Position numbers and translations under genes: made by a program | Assembly (NCBI GenBank): GCA_009760855.2 | Contig: WPIO01000026.1 | Location: 2,974,501 to 3,038,500 of the forward strand | DNA: 64,000 bases | Source: Cristatella mucedo | Taxonomy: Eukaryota; Bryozoa; Phylactolaemata; Cristatellidae | Reading direction: 5' to 3' | The notes under the pieces: model-generated | What the model saw: only the letters and a program-made list of their open reading frames with translations | Database searches by the model: none | Told to the model about the DNA's origin: nothing | Part shown: piece after piece, positions 37,490-50,599 of the stretch | Numbering within the stretch: the first letter of the stretch is position 1 | How the letters are laid out: every line of letters starts with the position of its first letter

Positions 37490-38545
37490 AACGATAATGA
37501 TAATAGTGTATTTGATATAAAAAGCTCCATCAGAGAACTCAATCTCTTTCTAAGCCCTTTACAGATGCTGCAAAGAAAGTATGATTAAGTGATTAGTGGT
37601 AACATTCGCAATGCCATCAAACATAACATTGTTAGATGTGCCATCCACTGGGTCAACATGCAAATTTGGTTTAGTAGCAGCTGACACAGTGTGCACACAC
37701 ATAAGCACAAAGATGAATCACAAGAAGAACCCACTAAATGCTGTAACAAATAGGTGTGTTTGAAGCTTCTTCTTAAATGTCGTCAGTCAGGGGGATTTCG
37801 TGACGAAGTCGGAAGTGAGTTCCACACACTTTGGGAGCGCACGAACCGAAGGCGAGGTCTTCAAAGGTTTTGAGGTATGGCTAAGCGATTTGAGTCAGAA
37901 CAGCTGTACGATGGCGGTATGATGCTTGGCCGAGTAGTGGGGAGTAGCGCTGATGAGTAGGCTGGAGATGCATCAGATATACTGGGGAGCCAATTTTGAG
38001 CGAATATTTCCAGTTTCTGAGTCGCACTTGGTTTGCCCATAACTGGTAAGTTGGTTTTGTCATCATTTAATTTGAGAAAGTTTGCTGCCATCCATGTGTA
38101 GATTTCAGCAATACATGCAGCAAGGGCATACAGAAAATCAGACGTTCCTTGGGGCTGGGAAGGATTAAAGCAAAAATACAACTTGGTGTCATCTGCATAG
38201 AAGTGAAAGCCTAGATTATGCTTGGCGATCACATCGGCAAGAGAGAAAGAAAGGGAGAGAGAGAGAGGAGAGAGAGAGAGAGAGTATAAATTGTGAAAAG
38301 AAGCAGACCAAGCACAGAACCCTGATGTACCATATACTTCAGTGGTTCCTCGGGTGATCTTTGTCTGTTCGCATCAATACTCGCGAGTCTCTCACTGAAA
38401 TAGTATCTAAACCATTGCAATGCAGTGTAAGTGATGCCCGGGCGAGATGAGAGGCACTCAAGAAGGACTTAGTGATAAATTGTTTCAAACGCTGCCGAAA
38501 GACCAGGTAAAACAAGGAGAGGTCGTATAGCAATTCAGTTTCAAA
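37490..38545 (-). mobile_element. LINE-beta, partial RT plus 3' end
   Basis: On the minus strand the upstream part shows LSAAFETI, GITYTALQWFRYYFSERL and QGSVLGLLLFTIYTL (38290-38520). A GA/CT microsatellite follows, then DVIAKHNLGFHFYADDTKLY and NFLKLNDDKTN. After a frame loss it joins directly to the 3' untranslated region and tail, so the C-terminal ~130 codons found in the 35603 copy are deleted. Several stops; not active. Confidence 0.88.
38240..38286. repeat. (GA)n array within LINE-beta RT frame
   Basis: About 46 bases of imperfect GA on the + strand (CT in the sense of the LINE). It lies between the codons for FTIYTL and DVIAKH, where the family would encode only a few residues. Confidence 0.9.
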
Positions 38546-39716
38546 GTGACAGTTACTGTCAGGCTCAAACCTTTTATCTCTCTTGATTCTTTGACTTTGC
38601 AATCACCGAGACCCTGAATTACGATGACGTTTAGAGATCTCGGTGATGTCTCCTTTGCCGATCAGCATCGGTTCACATACATTGAAGCCAGACTACATGG
38701 GCATGGGACAATTCATTCGCTTTCCGTCTGTTGGCTATGTAATCTTTATTTAATTTGCTGACCTCAGTGTGCTGTGCTTCCAACTGAAGGTTTTTGCTTC
38801 CGGTGCATGACTATTACGATCAACACGATCTGCAGGTTACACGATCCAACATACAATTGGTGCAAACGTGTTAAAATCACCTCGATCATGCATGTCGACG
38901 TCATATCCCATCACCATGGTATCTTACTCAGCACTACCACCGTAGCCTTGTTGTGCTAAGTAATCCTAAAATCAGGTGGCTCCTGAAAGCTGTCGGTGCA
39001 GATATTAGAAAGCATTAGACACTAGTGACTGCGGTAGCCGTGGTCATTGATGGGGCTCCAGATGTACCAGTCATCAGCTGGGCCTTACAAAAAGCCAGCC
39101 TTATTTCATGGTGGAATCACAGTTCCGGTGGAGCCGAACACAGGCTGATGGCTGCCGTGGGTACCGATAAGTCTTCCATGACCTGTGGGACTGTATCACA
39201 AGTCGTTATTTTAATCAAATTGTTATTGAAACCAGCGGTTGGCTGCTCCAGCTGATTACCTGGCGAAACATTGAAGGACAAGCCCAGCCTGTCACGGGAC
39301 ATCAGGAAGGGCAGGGGTGCAGGCGAATGCATGCATGATTCCTTCACGACACTCGTAACAGTGATCTAGTGGCGACGGCCAGTTGAAACTGTACCACCCT
39401 CGAGAGCAGAGTGCTTGGCAAACAGCAGCTGCAGTCAGCTGCCACTGGTGTGGAGACAGTCGCTATTACCGCCAAGGTCATTTACGTGAAGCCTTTAACT
39501 ATAACTTGCATTCAAGCCGCACAGCCGGAACAGGCTTGTAAGTCAGGGACCTGGCTATTTTCTCTTGGTATTAGCAGTGCGGCTGCTTCTGTTCAGGCGG
39601 CTGGCAGGCAGCTCAGAAGGCAGTCTTGACAGCATTATCGATCGAGCCAGCTGCAAAGCTCAGCCTCGTCCGGCAGCTACAGCTGCTGCTGCCAACCACT
39701 TCAATCACACTTTAAC
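38546..39716. other. No gene seen
   Basis: Unique-looking sequence without recognised repeats or domains; open frames of up to 76 codons only. Confidence 0.5.
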
Positions 39717-39718
39717 CC

Positions 39719-39756
<38 letters not shown>

Positions 39757-39769
39757 CTCTCTCTCTCTC

Positions 39770-39800
<31 letters not shown>

Positions 39801-40215
39801 CCCTCTCCCTCTCCCTCTCCCTCCCTCTCTCCCTACCTCTCTCCCTCCCTACCTCCCTCCCTCCCTCTCTCTCTCTCCTTCCCTCCCTTCCTTCCTCCTC
39901 TTCTCTCTCTCTCTTTCTCTTTGTCTCTGTGTCTCTCCTTTTTTATATCTCCTCCCTCCATGTCTCCTCCACTCTCTCTCTCTCTCCCTTACTCTAACTG
40001 TCTACCTCCCATTTTTCTGTATCAACATCTTCCCTTCCCTCTCCTCTGTCTTTCTCTCACTCTCTCTTCTCTTCTTGCTCTGTATATCTTGCTCCTCTTT
40101 TTCTCTCCTCTCTGTCTCTCCTCACTCTGTCTCTGCCTCTATTCCCATTTTCTCTTTCTCCTCCGCTGTGCGTTCTCTCCCTCTCTACCTATTTCTCTTT
40201 TTTCTCTCTCCTTCT
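39717..40215. repeat. Polypyrimidine CT-rich tract
   Basis: Nearly 500 bases of C/T with strong strand asymmetry. Pure (CT)n at the left grades into CCCT, CCTT and TTCT words. The long Ser/Leu/Pro frames are artefacts. Such tracts can adopt triplex (H-DNA) structure. Confidence 0.9.
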
Positions 40216-43200
40216 GCTATAATAGACAACCAACAGTAGCGGTAAGCAGGCCCAAGCTGTCACTGCTATTCTTCCCAGGTAGCACGAACCTGTCTGGCAT
40301 GTTGCTCTGTATATCTTGCTCTGTACATCGTAGACCCTTGCAGAGTGCAATAGGGAATCACACGAATACTGACTGTGATGTTTATACATTTCAATAGTGC
40401 TACCGAACCAAGTTCGAGTGACCAGTTTAATCAAATGGCAAAACTTGCGTACGGCATAGCTGTAAATGGTAGTACTGCATAGCTGAATGGCCTCAGTGAG
40501 AGGAACAGGTGGGAACACCGCGGGAGGCCGGAGGAGTAAGTATTCCAGATAGATAACTCCAAGCAAGAGAATGAAGATATGTAAAGAGAGTGACCGGAAA
40601 GCCGATAAACTGCTTCCTGGGTTGACAGGGCAGGTCTTTGTGAGAAGATGAAGCCGTGACACCCAGCTGCTAGCTCAAAGGCAGCTCATTGCTCAGTAGC
40701 AGGAATTGCACCCGTCGGCAAATCGGCATAGTTCGTTGCCGCCCATGCCGTTAGAGCGTTCCAGCTTACTTAGCAAGCCTTTTAGCGGGTATTTATAGAC
40801 GGCTACAGAGCGAGCAAGCGAGCTTGCTTACTTCTGCTTGCGCACTGTTGCACAGTTTCGCAGTACGGTAGCGGCTGGTAGTTGCTAGTAAGATCAAGTG
40901 GCGAGATCTTGCGAGGCTGTGACGGTACAAATTCTGAGGGGGCAACCGGAACTTCTCTAAGTTTCTCAAATGGCAGAAGATTGGCATAGCCATAGCACCA
41001 GGCGAGCCGGTAGCAAAAGCCAGCCGATCTGATCGCCAGAAGTGCGGTTACTGACCCACTCAAAGATGCTAGGATAAACCTCCACACATATGTAATGATT
41101 TTCTATCGTTAGGGCATTATCATACATTCATCGAGTATGCAGGAACAATCTACTCGGGGTGCTCACTCACATATTGTCGAATTTTTAACTGCCTATTTGA
41201 CGCCGGCATTATTTCCGAAGACATTGAGCATTAGGGCTACGTCATCAGCCGACTGGGCCGCTGCTTTTGGGGCTGCTTTTGGGGCTGCTTGTGGGTTCGT
41301 ACAGTGAGGTATAGCAGCAATAAGGCAAGAATTGGTACTATTTGTTGAGCTTGAAAGCTGGCGGATGAGCAGAGGGGCAGTTACTCCTCTGCCCACCCAC
41401 CAGTTCTCAAGCACTAAAGTCTACTAGAGCCGCCGGGTCAAGTCAAGTTAAGTGCCCCCAAGTCTAGAAGAACCACCGGGCGCTACCTGGTACGGACACT
41501 CGTAACCCGCTAACGCCGCGAGGGACAATGTATAAAAGACCAACCCCCCCCCCCCGAGGGTTGTCTCGGTCTGGCGCTCAGCGAAGAGCACGGAAAAGAA
41601 GCAGCAGTAGCCACCGCCAACTTTATTCCTGAAGATACAAGCCCCAAGCCCCTGTTTCTTCCCTCTCGGTCTTATTATTGAAATGGCCATTCGCTAGATC
41701 AGCCGAATTACCACTGCCCTTATATATTTTTTTCGCGATTTCTAAATTACAATGGCTGGGAGAACCGATCGTGTGGTAATCGATGGTTAGGCGGCACAAA
41801 AGTCGACTACGTGTAAGCTTCGCTCCAGGCTTCGATCTAGGCAGGAATTGCACTCTAAACGTCAGGCAGCTAGAGGCGCTCTGGGCACCGTCCGAGAGTC
41901 GTTACATGCCGCGGCTGATTCTAGATGCCTCTAAGCTTTGATCGCTGTTCAATAGACTTCTCTTTGCTATGGATATGGATTTGTCATCTTCCGGTGTGAG
42001 TGCTCTTCATAGCTGCCGCGTTTCGCAACTATCAGCCAGCCTATACTACCTTCGTGCACGGTTCTGCACCTCAAGGTCGCCTCGATTCGAGGCTTCAGGT
42101 GTCACCGGTTTTACTCACGAGCTCGCAACAGCTAGGATCAGCAACGCTACGATCAGCTACCCCGTCGGTAGCATCTAGCGTCGTATGTGGCGGATAATTG
42201 CTGAGAACCCTTTGCAGTCGTCTTGTGCTACTCTCATTATTTACGATTGTATTGGTGAAAATTGAACCTGCATAGCTAACTTCTTGATTAGAGAGATTGA
42301 GTTACGTGCAGCGAGACATTGATGCTTGAAAGCTGAAGTAGCGTCATGCTCTGCCGAAATTCGGGATTCAGAAAAATCCTCGGCTGAACTTGTGCGAATT
42401 TGGAAGCCGTGCGTAATCAAAACTAAGCATGTTGAGGAAGATCGTAGAATTATGAATACATACATGTTCATGCCACGGATTTGTAGAGGCATTACTTGCT
42501 GCCGAGCAACGTATGGCAGTATTTGAACGTGCTAGCCTGGAGAGTATAGATACCCTGACGGCAGGGGTGCGTCAGCATCTAGAAGCAAAAGCCAGAAGTA
42601 TCTATCATAAATGTCATGGTTAATCATCAGCTTTCTGTGAGTAATGCTAAGACTGGTAAGATGCCGGAACTTGAGTGCCCTAATTTCGGCACCAGGATTG
42701 AACTTACTATTCTTCATCTGCATGCACTGGTGCTTCACCTGTGAGTTGCTAGCCACGGCATGAGGCTCGGGGCTGGGACTTTCGCCGTTACGTTGCAATC
42801 TCTGAGTCTACGGCCTAGTTCTACCCGGACGCTTCATCCCGTTTGTAATGACATCTTGGGGCAATCCCCGTAGCGCCCCCGACGCCCCAAAGTCCAACAG
42901 GATTCGTCAGGAATGTATAACCCGAGAGTATAACTTACGCCGCACAGACTAAGTGGTCGCCTGTCCCAAGTTAAAGCAATAAGCGTCAATAGGATCGGGT
43001 GGATGCTTGGCGTAACGGTTCGTTCTGGCGTAGTTTGTCAATCACCCACTGACAGCCATGAACTAGCCACGATCGGGGAACAGTGAAAAGATCATTTCCT
43101 AAAAGTCATATTTGCTCGTTTATCTCGAAATCCTCGGCTGCAGATGATGCGCCAGATGAGATCATTAAGTACTTTTTCAATCTCTACGACGTCGCTCACG

Positions 43201-45244
43201 TGACGAATACTTGACTTGCCATTTTCACGGTGTTTTTCACTGTTGGCGAGGCTTGAGCTCTACCTGAAAATGTTGGCATCACTACCGACTACGTATATCT
43301 CCGCTCGCAAGACTTGTGCAGCAGCGCTCGGAACCTGAATTATCAAAGCCTGACTGACAAGCTGTGGGAGTCGTGGGAGCGGGAATGTAGACGCTGGACT
43401 TCTAGCCAAGAATCCTTTCATGAATAGCCATGCCTTATCTTTGAGTAGGAGTAACCGGAAGTCGCTGGGATTCACATCGTTTTACTTATTTTTTAGGCCT
43501 AGCGAGATGAAAGCAATGTTCATTCCGTACGCGCCCACTTTACCAGATCCCATCGAGCGGTTGTACGCCACATTTCTAAGTGAGGCATTTTCTTATTTTA
43601 GCTGTGCTACGGGTAGTCTCAAAAGATTTTTACGAACAATTTGGTCTTCGGCTGAAAGCGCTGCTGGCTTAACAAATTGCTTTTACAGATTATTGAACAG
43701 ATACGGCTCATTTGGATCCATTTGGTAGTCGGATTAGACTGTCCACAAATTCCATCGGGCTGCATTCGATGGTTGGATTAAATCTCTTGAATGACACGGC
43801 TAAATGCTACGATCTACGGGCGCCATGCAGCGGTTACGATCCGCAGGTGTTGCCTGTTCATTGACCCTTGGAGCTGTTTAAAAAAAAACTGTTTAGCAAT
43901 TTTCGAGGCAAATGATTTAGAAATACTGTGGCTCTACTCAGAGAGAGCATGTCGGACCCTCCGGGTCCAAAATGCTCTCAAACAAGCGCCGTCGCCTGTT
44001 GTTTCCGCCAGAAAACTAGCGGCACGTTGCTGCTAACGGACCCTGAAGCTGCGCCAACTCAAGCAAGAAAACATGACTGTATGTCTGCTATAAATGGTGG
44101 CCTTTTCTGTGAAACTGATTCTGAATCGGCGCCCCGAGGCCAACAGTCTAGATGAACACTACAGCCCATCTAAAAAGAATTACTCCACTCAAACTCCACT
44201 ATTTTGGGAAAGCATGAAGCTAGGCGCCTTCAGTAGCCGTTCCAAAGCCTCATTATAACCCGTCTGGAAAGAAATTGCTAGCCTCGATCTGGAGAACCAC
44301 CTCTTCGCGCTGGAAGTGCGCAGCCGGAAACTTCTTTACTAAAAAATTGTGGCTTTCCACTGGGGAAGAACAGGAAGATTCATACCTTCCGCAAGCCCTC
44401 ACGAAGGAGGCTCAGTCCCGACCTCGATTAAAAAGAAACTCACGTACCTATCTGGACATTCTGAAGCTACGTGCGGAAGGCGCATCTTCCTGGAGACCTC
44501 TCGAGTTGTCTTAAAAGAGTTGTATTTTTAGCCCAATTAAAACTGCGATAGCCTTCTTTTAAGAAAGGAATAGGCTTGCGCCCTCGAAAAATTGAGGAAA
44601 AAGCCAATTTAAAACTAAAACGTTCAAGATTTCTAATATTTGTTAGGGACCTACATGAAAAATTAATAAAATAATTAAGACTATACTTGTTAGCTACTCG
44701 AAAACAAAGCTGCTTTGCTAGTAGATACTTTTCTAATTTTGGCGGGAAAATTGATTTGAAAATTATAGACCATAAAAGCTATAGCTGGCTCAGCCGCAAT
44801 GACTCACCAATTGGCAGACCGTCAATAAGACTGGCTGTCTTGGTCAGGCTCTTTATTTTATCCTCTCCACTTAGAGATAATCTAATTTACATTAGTGATT
44901 AAATATCGTGCTGATCCAAAGTCTATTCATCGCTCAATCATTATTCAATGCAAAATTCAATGCGAAATTTTAGCTATGCGAGTGCAGGGTGTGTCTACAT
45001 TTGCAACTTGGAAAATCATCCCATCTATTTTTTGACGCGGCAGTCACAGTTGCTGTGCTATCGTAGTAGTACAATAAATATCACGAACTACGTCATGACG
45101 AAACGTGATGTGAGCGACTTGTGTTTCTGGAACCCACTCACTCACAGACTCGCATTCAAAGTTCATAGGCTAAAATTATATACACCAATAGCCCCACTGG
45201 GTATATATTGATAGCCTCTGCTATGCAATATATGTAGAAATAAA
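40216..45244. other. Five kilobases with no recognised gene or repeat
   Basis: The longest plain stretch in the window. It contains a TATAAAAG box at 41531-41538, just before a 12-base C run (41544-41555). Several 60-157-codon frames are in normal-complexity sequence, e.g. 40189-40662 (minus, with hydrophobic segments) and 43420-43728 (+), but no domain is recognisable. It could hide short exons or an old element that I do not recognise. Confidence 0.4.
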
Positions 45245-45328
45245 TATATGTAGCTAATGTAAAGCGCCTAGAAAGAGATTAAGATCTTTGAGGGGGCTTT
45301 ATCAAGTATATTATTATTATTATGATTA
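45245..45328 (+). mobile_element. LINE-beta 3' tail, well preserved
   Basis: GTAAAGCGCCTAGAAAGAG, ATTAAGATCTTTGAGGGGGC and TTTATCAAGT with a TATTATTATTATTATG end. This is the cleanest forward copy of the tail and serves as reference for the others. Confidence 0.85.
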
Positions 45329-47016
45329 GAGGGCCAAACGATGTGACGACCTCCAAAAAAATTTAATTCTAGCCGTTATTTGAAAACCGACTCCAAACGT
45401 TCGAGCTATCGCTATAGTTCCGTTCTCGCTATCGCTTGTGTAGCGACCGCAGAGCGATGTCTTTTGCATAGAACTAGACGCACGTAGCAGGTGCGAGACT
45501 TTACACCCGCAGCCCCTATGACTAGTGGAGCTAGTGCAGCGAAGAAAGGCTAACAACATGTAGAAGCAGCTCTCTAAGGCGCGCAGGCATGCAGAAGATA
45601 ATTGAGCACACCAGCAGTCGGTATTGCCCACATCTCAGAAAGAAGCCCAGCTTGCTTGAGCCTGCTTGAAAACATCTAGCTCTGTCCGAAGCCAACTGCT
45701 ATCCGTCCCTCCAGCCGGTGTAGGCGCCTGCAGGAGGCCTTCGCTCTTGGGGTCGTGGGTTCGTCTCGGCTAAATTAGGTATCGAACGAGCAAAGCTTTT
45801 ATGACGTCGCGATTTTCTCTCACCGCACGTGCGGTTCCTAACAGTCATTATTCAGACACTTATAAGAAATAAACTCTCGCGGTGACCGCCAAGTCTGATT
45901 TGCGCCGCTCCGCGTTGCAGCGTCGACGGCTAGCCTCCGTCAGCCATCTTAACCGCATTTTAAAAACGAGAGACGGTAGCTTCCCGTGTGAAAAACGCTT
46001 GTCAGACGCTGCTTGCCGAATGTTCGCAGCGTCGTACAACCATCTGGAGCCGCCGTCCAAGTCTTGTAGCCGCCTCTGTAGTTTGACGTTCTCCGAGCGG
46101 CAGGTACGCGACACCACGCAGAACGCCGGAGCGGGCTCAAAGACATTCATTCGCACGGATGCCGCTGTGGGCCAGTACGCGACTGGCCTGACCGGCGTCC
46201 TCGACGTAACTCGCCGGGCCTCTGCAGCCCGTTACTTGACGATCACTCTCCTAAATCCCAACGGCCGATGAACCAACAACATCAGCACCATAATCTCTGC
46301 TGGGCCGTACACAACTCTAGGCCATAAACTGGCCGCAGGAAGAATAACAACGCAATAACACCGGAATAACAACGCTATTGACCCATAAACCGCCAACATC
46401 TCAAAATAGCCACAACCTCCCGCTTTCGCGATACCTTTCCCTTTCGTCACCTTCCAGTGGGAGCTAGAACAGTTTCCCGGCCCGTGCGGTCCCACCCCAG
46501 CCTCCTCTTATGCCACGTGTCGACGCTGGCGCGTGAAGATATACTTGTCTAATAATCTTTTCGATGCAAAACTTTCGGCGTCGAACGGTTTTCTCACGAC
46601 ATCTTGCAGGACTCGGAGCGCAGACGGCTACTGACGGCGGGCGGGCGTGCGGGGCGGTGAAATGTCGTGGCCGTGTGATGCCGTGGCGAGAGCTGCGATG
46701 CAGTCCCCGAGCGCCGCCGTGCTGCGTCCTGCGACTGCTCGCCCAGTGGCGAGGTACTCGGACGAAACGCGAAGCAGCTAGCCCCAATCATTCCGCAACG
46801 AGCCACCTGTGTGTACGCCGACCTATCTGAGCGTTGCGCGAGCGGATCCCGACGCTGAGCTCTCCTCTGCATTCCCCTTGTGGCGAGCTGACGATGAGTT
46901 CGCTCGCGTCGTCGGGCCCTACGACAAATGCTCGATGGCAATGCTCGCTGGTGGAAAGCTCGCAATTGACGGACTAGATCCACGTGATCTGGGCGCTAGA
47001 CCCCCACACACCCTGT
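45329..47016. other. Partly GC-rich, no gene seen
   Basis: From about 45880 to 46980 CG dinucleotides are frequent and frames of 88-129 codons overlap on both strands without domains. A possible small promoter or CpG island. A candidate SINE-C is listed separately. Confidence 0.4.
45712..45850 (+). mobile_element. Candidate third SINE (SINE-C)
   Basis: A tRNA-like left part (GGCGCCTGCAGGAGGCC, B-box-like GGGTCGTGGGTTCG) is followed by GTCGCGATTTTCTCTCACCG and CACGTGCGGTTCC. The second part also occurs, diverged, near 21955-22010. Its TTTTCTC...CGGTT layout recalls a motif found in SINEs of marine invertebrates, but I cannot confirm the family. Confidence 0.3.
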
Positions 47017-47560
<544 letters not shown>

Positions 47561-48382
47561 TTAACTTTCAATCTCTCGCTTACCGGTCATGCGAGCCGTA
47601 AGCAGGACGCTCCACGGTCTCGAGGCCAGTGCAGAGTCACGTGGTGTTTCGGGAGCCAGCGATGAGAGTGCACAGCTAACAGCATTAAGCGGGCGGCTGG
47701 TCAGCCGGATGGCTAACGATATTTGCGCCAAAGACCGCTTGCCCCTAGTGGCCGGAAGTGTCCATTAACTTCGGTTACCGCGGCTCGGCTCGCTGCCCGC
47801 AAAATCAACTCCAGCGATCTCAAAGAGCATTGGAAACAGACTGTCCGCAGCAGCGCGGCTCCCACCGTGCGTGCATTCTAGTTATAGGTGATAGGCAGAA
47901 AAAAGCGGCGAGCTTCCGACGCTCGACCGACCGGTACCGCGACAGAATTCGCTCAAATGTTACGAGACCCCGGTCATACACCACAAGATGATAAGGTATG
48001 GGTGTTCTGATGCAATGTGTATTTATTGTACTCGTCCTGGGGGAGGGGGGAAACAACAGCTGTAGGGCTCATTTTTAAGGCAAACGGTCGTGGGGGGCGG
48101 GCTAATGTCAGCTCTTCCAGATGGACAGCAAGTGACCCAGGAAGCACTTCTGTAGGTCGGGTATATATATACTCCGTATGCGCAATACATTCAAGAAGAA
48201 CAAAAATGAGTGAGCGCAGCGCCACAGATTATCGTCGAGTAGTCAGCAACGCGAGTGCGAAAACCTGCCCCTCCAGCTGCGGTGGCCGCTGCTCGAGCCG
48301 CCGCCGCCGCCCCCGCCCCCCCATCAGTAGCGCCCTGAAAACTTGGCTGTTACGTCGTCACATTCGGCAGCCGAGGTGGTTC
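47561..48382. other. No gene seen
   Basis: Moderately GC-rich sequence with a CCGCCGCCCCCGCCCC patch near 48301-48320 directly before a LINE-alpha fragment. No domain recognised. Confidence 0.45.
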
Positions 48383-48668
48383 GCAGTTTCTTACGCAACG
48401 ACATCTACTCTCCAACTGCCGACTATGGCACATCTTTTTCAGCGGTCCTGAGCTGCTACTTCTATGCTACTCACTACCTCAACTGCTCTCCTGACTCTGC
48501 TATGCTTCCCACTTTCTCTTTGTTGCGTGAGACGAAGTCTGTTGGCTACCGAATGCGTACCGAAAGCCGCTTAGGCTGTGAGTGCGCTATAAAAAAAACT
48601 CTCCTGCGTAACACCCACATGGTCTTTATGACTTTGTGGAGTTACAGACGGAGATACATTACATGACA
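48383..48668 (+). mobile_element. LINE-alpha 3' end, well preserved
   Basis: The end of the alpha RT frame (FLRNDIYSPTADYGTSFSAV, then YFYATHYLNCSPDSAM) is nearly identical in protein to the 11296-12560 copy. The 3' end GTGGAGTTACAGACGGAGA follows. Severely 5'-truncated. The flank 48669-48989 holds nothing recognised. Confidence 0.88.
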
Positions 48669-48989
48669 TTCGCAGTTTCAGTCGATTGCCTTGAGCGATA
48701 TCCGAACGAGTTCATCCGTGCGGGGTTAACTTCGGCATAAGAATGCTCTGCTTGGTCCGGCTGCATGCGACGCGTCGCCGACGCACTGTCGTCCATTTCG
48801 GCTAGACCAGACTCCTCTCGTTAAACTCGGACAGGGCGGCGTCTGCATCGTCGGTCGCCGCTGAGCGAGAACCGGTGTCGCAGACTATATCGCCTGTAAC
48901 ATTTGTAAGTAGAATAATACATGTAGATAAATATGTATGTATATAATAATAAAATGGTATATAAGAATACAAGAATAGATATTGTTGAC

Positions 48990-49222
48990 AAAGCGGTCAG
49001 AGTCAGAGGAGCACTTGGATACGACGCTCGCGTCAGACAAGCCTAGCTGCAAAGTTTTGCACCATCTGCGCATGTCTTCTTGCACTGGTACGAAGACCGA
49101 CAAGTAGTGAGCTACATAAATCTTTAAGGGATTTCACAAATGCACTGAAAGGTTTGGCTTTAATATCTGAGAAAGTCGGGATTTTTGCAGTGAAACATTC
49201 TTAAAGTAGGCAGACTTGACCT
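48990..49222 (-). mobile_element. LINE-beta internal fragment
   Basis: Aligns to the part of the beta RT region at about 36125-36350: CAAGCCTAGCTGCAAAGTTT, TGCACCATCTGCGCATG and AAAGTAGGCAGACTTGACC correspond block by block. Both ends are missing. Confidence 0.7.
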
Positions 49223-49285
49223 TGAAACAGAAAAGAAAGCAAAGGAGATAGCAGAGCAGAGATTAAGAGACAGAAATATACAGGT

Positions 49286-49288
<3 letters not shown>

Positions 49289-49364
<76 letters not shown>

Positions 49365-49475
49365 CTAGATAGCTAGATAAATAGATAAATAGCTAGATGA
49401 ATAGATGGATAGATTGGTAGATAGATAGGTAGATAGATAGATAGATAAATATATAGATAGATATAGAGAGAGAGA
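49289..49475. repeat. (GA)n-(GATA)n compound microsatellite
   Basis: Pure GA to about 49360, then GATA/TAGA/GCTA tetramers to about 49475. This is the only GATA-type array; the other compound arrays use GACA. Confidence 0.95.
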
Positions 49476-49946
49476 GTTAAAATAGTTTAACTTAATTGAC
49501 AGTTAAGGAGCTGCCGAGTTGCTCCGGAGTGTAATGAGTCGCCGCCCATGGGGTGGGGAGTGGACTCACTGGTCGACACGTAGTAAGCTCAGCCGATCTC
49601 TAACTCGTGAGCATCAACTCTTCCTGAGGCCCTCGCCGAGTAGCGATCCGTTGCTTTATCGTCACACGCCTCTTGGACGTTTCCGCGAAAGACAGCTAGG
49701 ACGTACCCGCATGCTAGACAGGAGGATATCGCACAAGCGCCCGCTGAGGGCAAGAGCCGGCAAGTGAAGCTGACTGTCCACGCAACGAAGCCGCGTGGAG
49801 ACTCGGTCGCGGGTTGCGAACTTGCGGGTCTAGCTTCGCCGAACGAATGACGGAGGAGAGCCTCGTCGCACCGAGCTGGCAGCCGTTTCCGACCTCTGCA
49901 GCCGTTTCCGCCACGCGACGCCGGACTGTAGCTACGGGCTACGGCT
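49476..49946. other. No gene seen
   Basis: Moderately GC-rich unique-looking sequence. An 82-codon frame (49519-49767) shows no domain. Confidence 0.4.
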
Positions 49947-50024
49947 GATAATAATAATAATATAATAATAATAAATTCACTTGATAAAGCGCCCTCAGAG
50001 AACCTAATCTCTCTCTAGGCGCGT
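49947..50024 (-). mobile_element. LINE-beta 3' tail, truncated
   Basis: On the + strand: AATAATAATAATATAATAAT, then CACTTGATAAAGCGCCC and CTAATCTCTCTCTAGGCGC. It is among the least-diverged tails. Confidence 0.8.
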
Positions 50025-50599
50025 CAGAGAGAGAAGCCGCGTCGGACCGGCGCCCGCCGGAGGACATCCGACAGTTCTGATCTCGCCAGAGTGACGATCG
50101 ACGACGACCGGGGAGCGCCGTCGATGAGTCGACGAGCGCCAAATCGAGGCTGCGACATTGTCAGCTCGGAGCCGCTGCTCCAGCCGCGCGGCTCCGAGCT
50201 CCGCTCGACGGCCGTCTCGTGGGCACATGGCAATATGGCGACAGAGAGACGGTGAGAGACGGGGGTTCGCGCGACAAGTTTGAGAGCAGCTGGTACGACC
50301 GAGTCCATCGCGCGGTCGATGGGAGCGATGGAGGCCCTCTACGACGGCAGACCGTTGTGCACATGCCCAGACAGTTCGGACGCAGATGTCTCTCGGCGAC
50401 TGTGGTCGCTGCTACAGGCGTTGCCTGGATTTTGCGCACGTTGAAGACTCGCAGGGGAGCAGGCAAGCGGTTCTGAATGCAGAGAATCATAGTAATCTAG
50501 ATGTGCTAGATCGGCCGCCGGCTATACCATGACTCCGTGGTCTTCACTGGCGGACAAAACTTTGCGCAGCCGCAGTTAGGATTTTTAATGCTTGTCGCG
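50025..50599. other. GC-rich, no gene seen
   Basis: CG-rich sequence with overlapping frames of 74-109 codons on both strands. No domain recognised. Confidence 0.4.

Noticed and set aside
40189-40662. 157-codon minus-strand frame with hydrophobic segments
   Set aside because: Part of it overlaps the polypyrimidine tract, no family is recognisable and there is no supporting promoter or neighbour. Kept only as a note in the gap description.
45060-45330. Functional poly(A) signals in A/T-rich AATAAA words here and at 31526
   Set aside because: They lie in LINE-tail or A/T-rich sequence with no coding region upstream.
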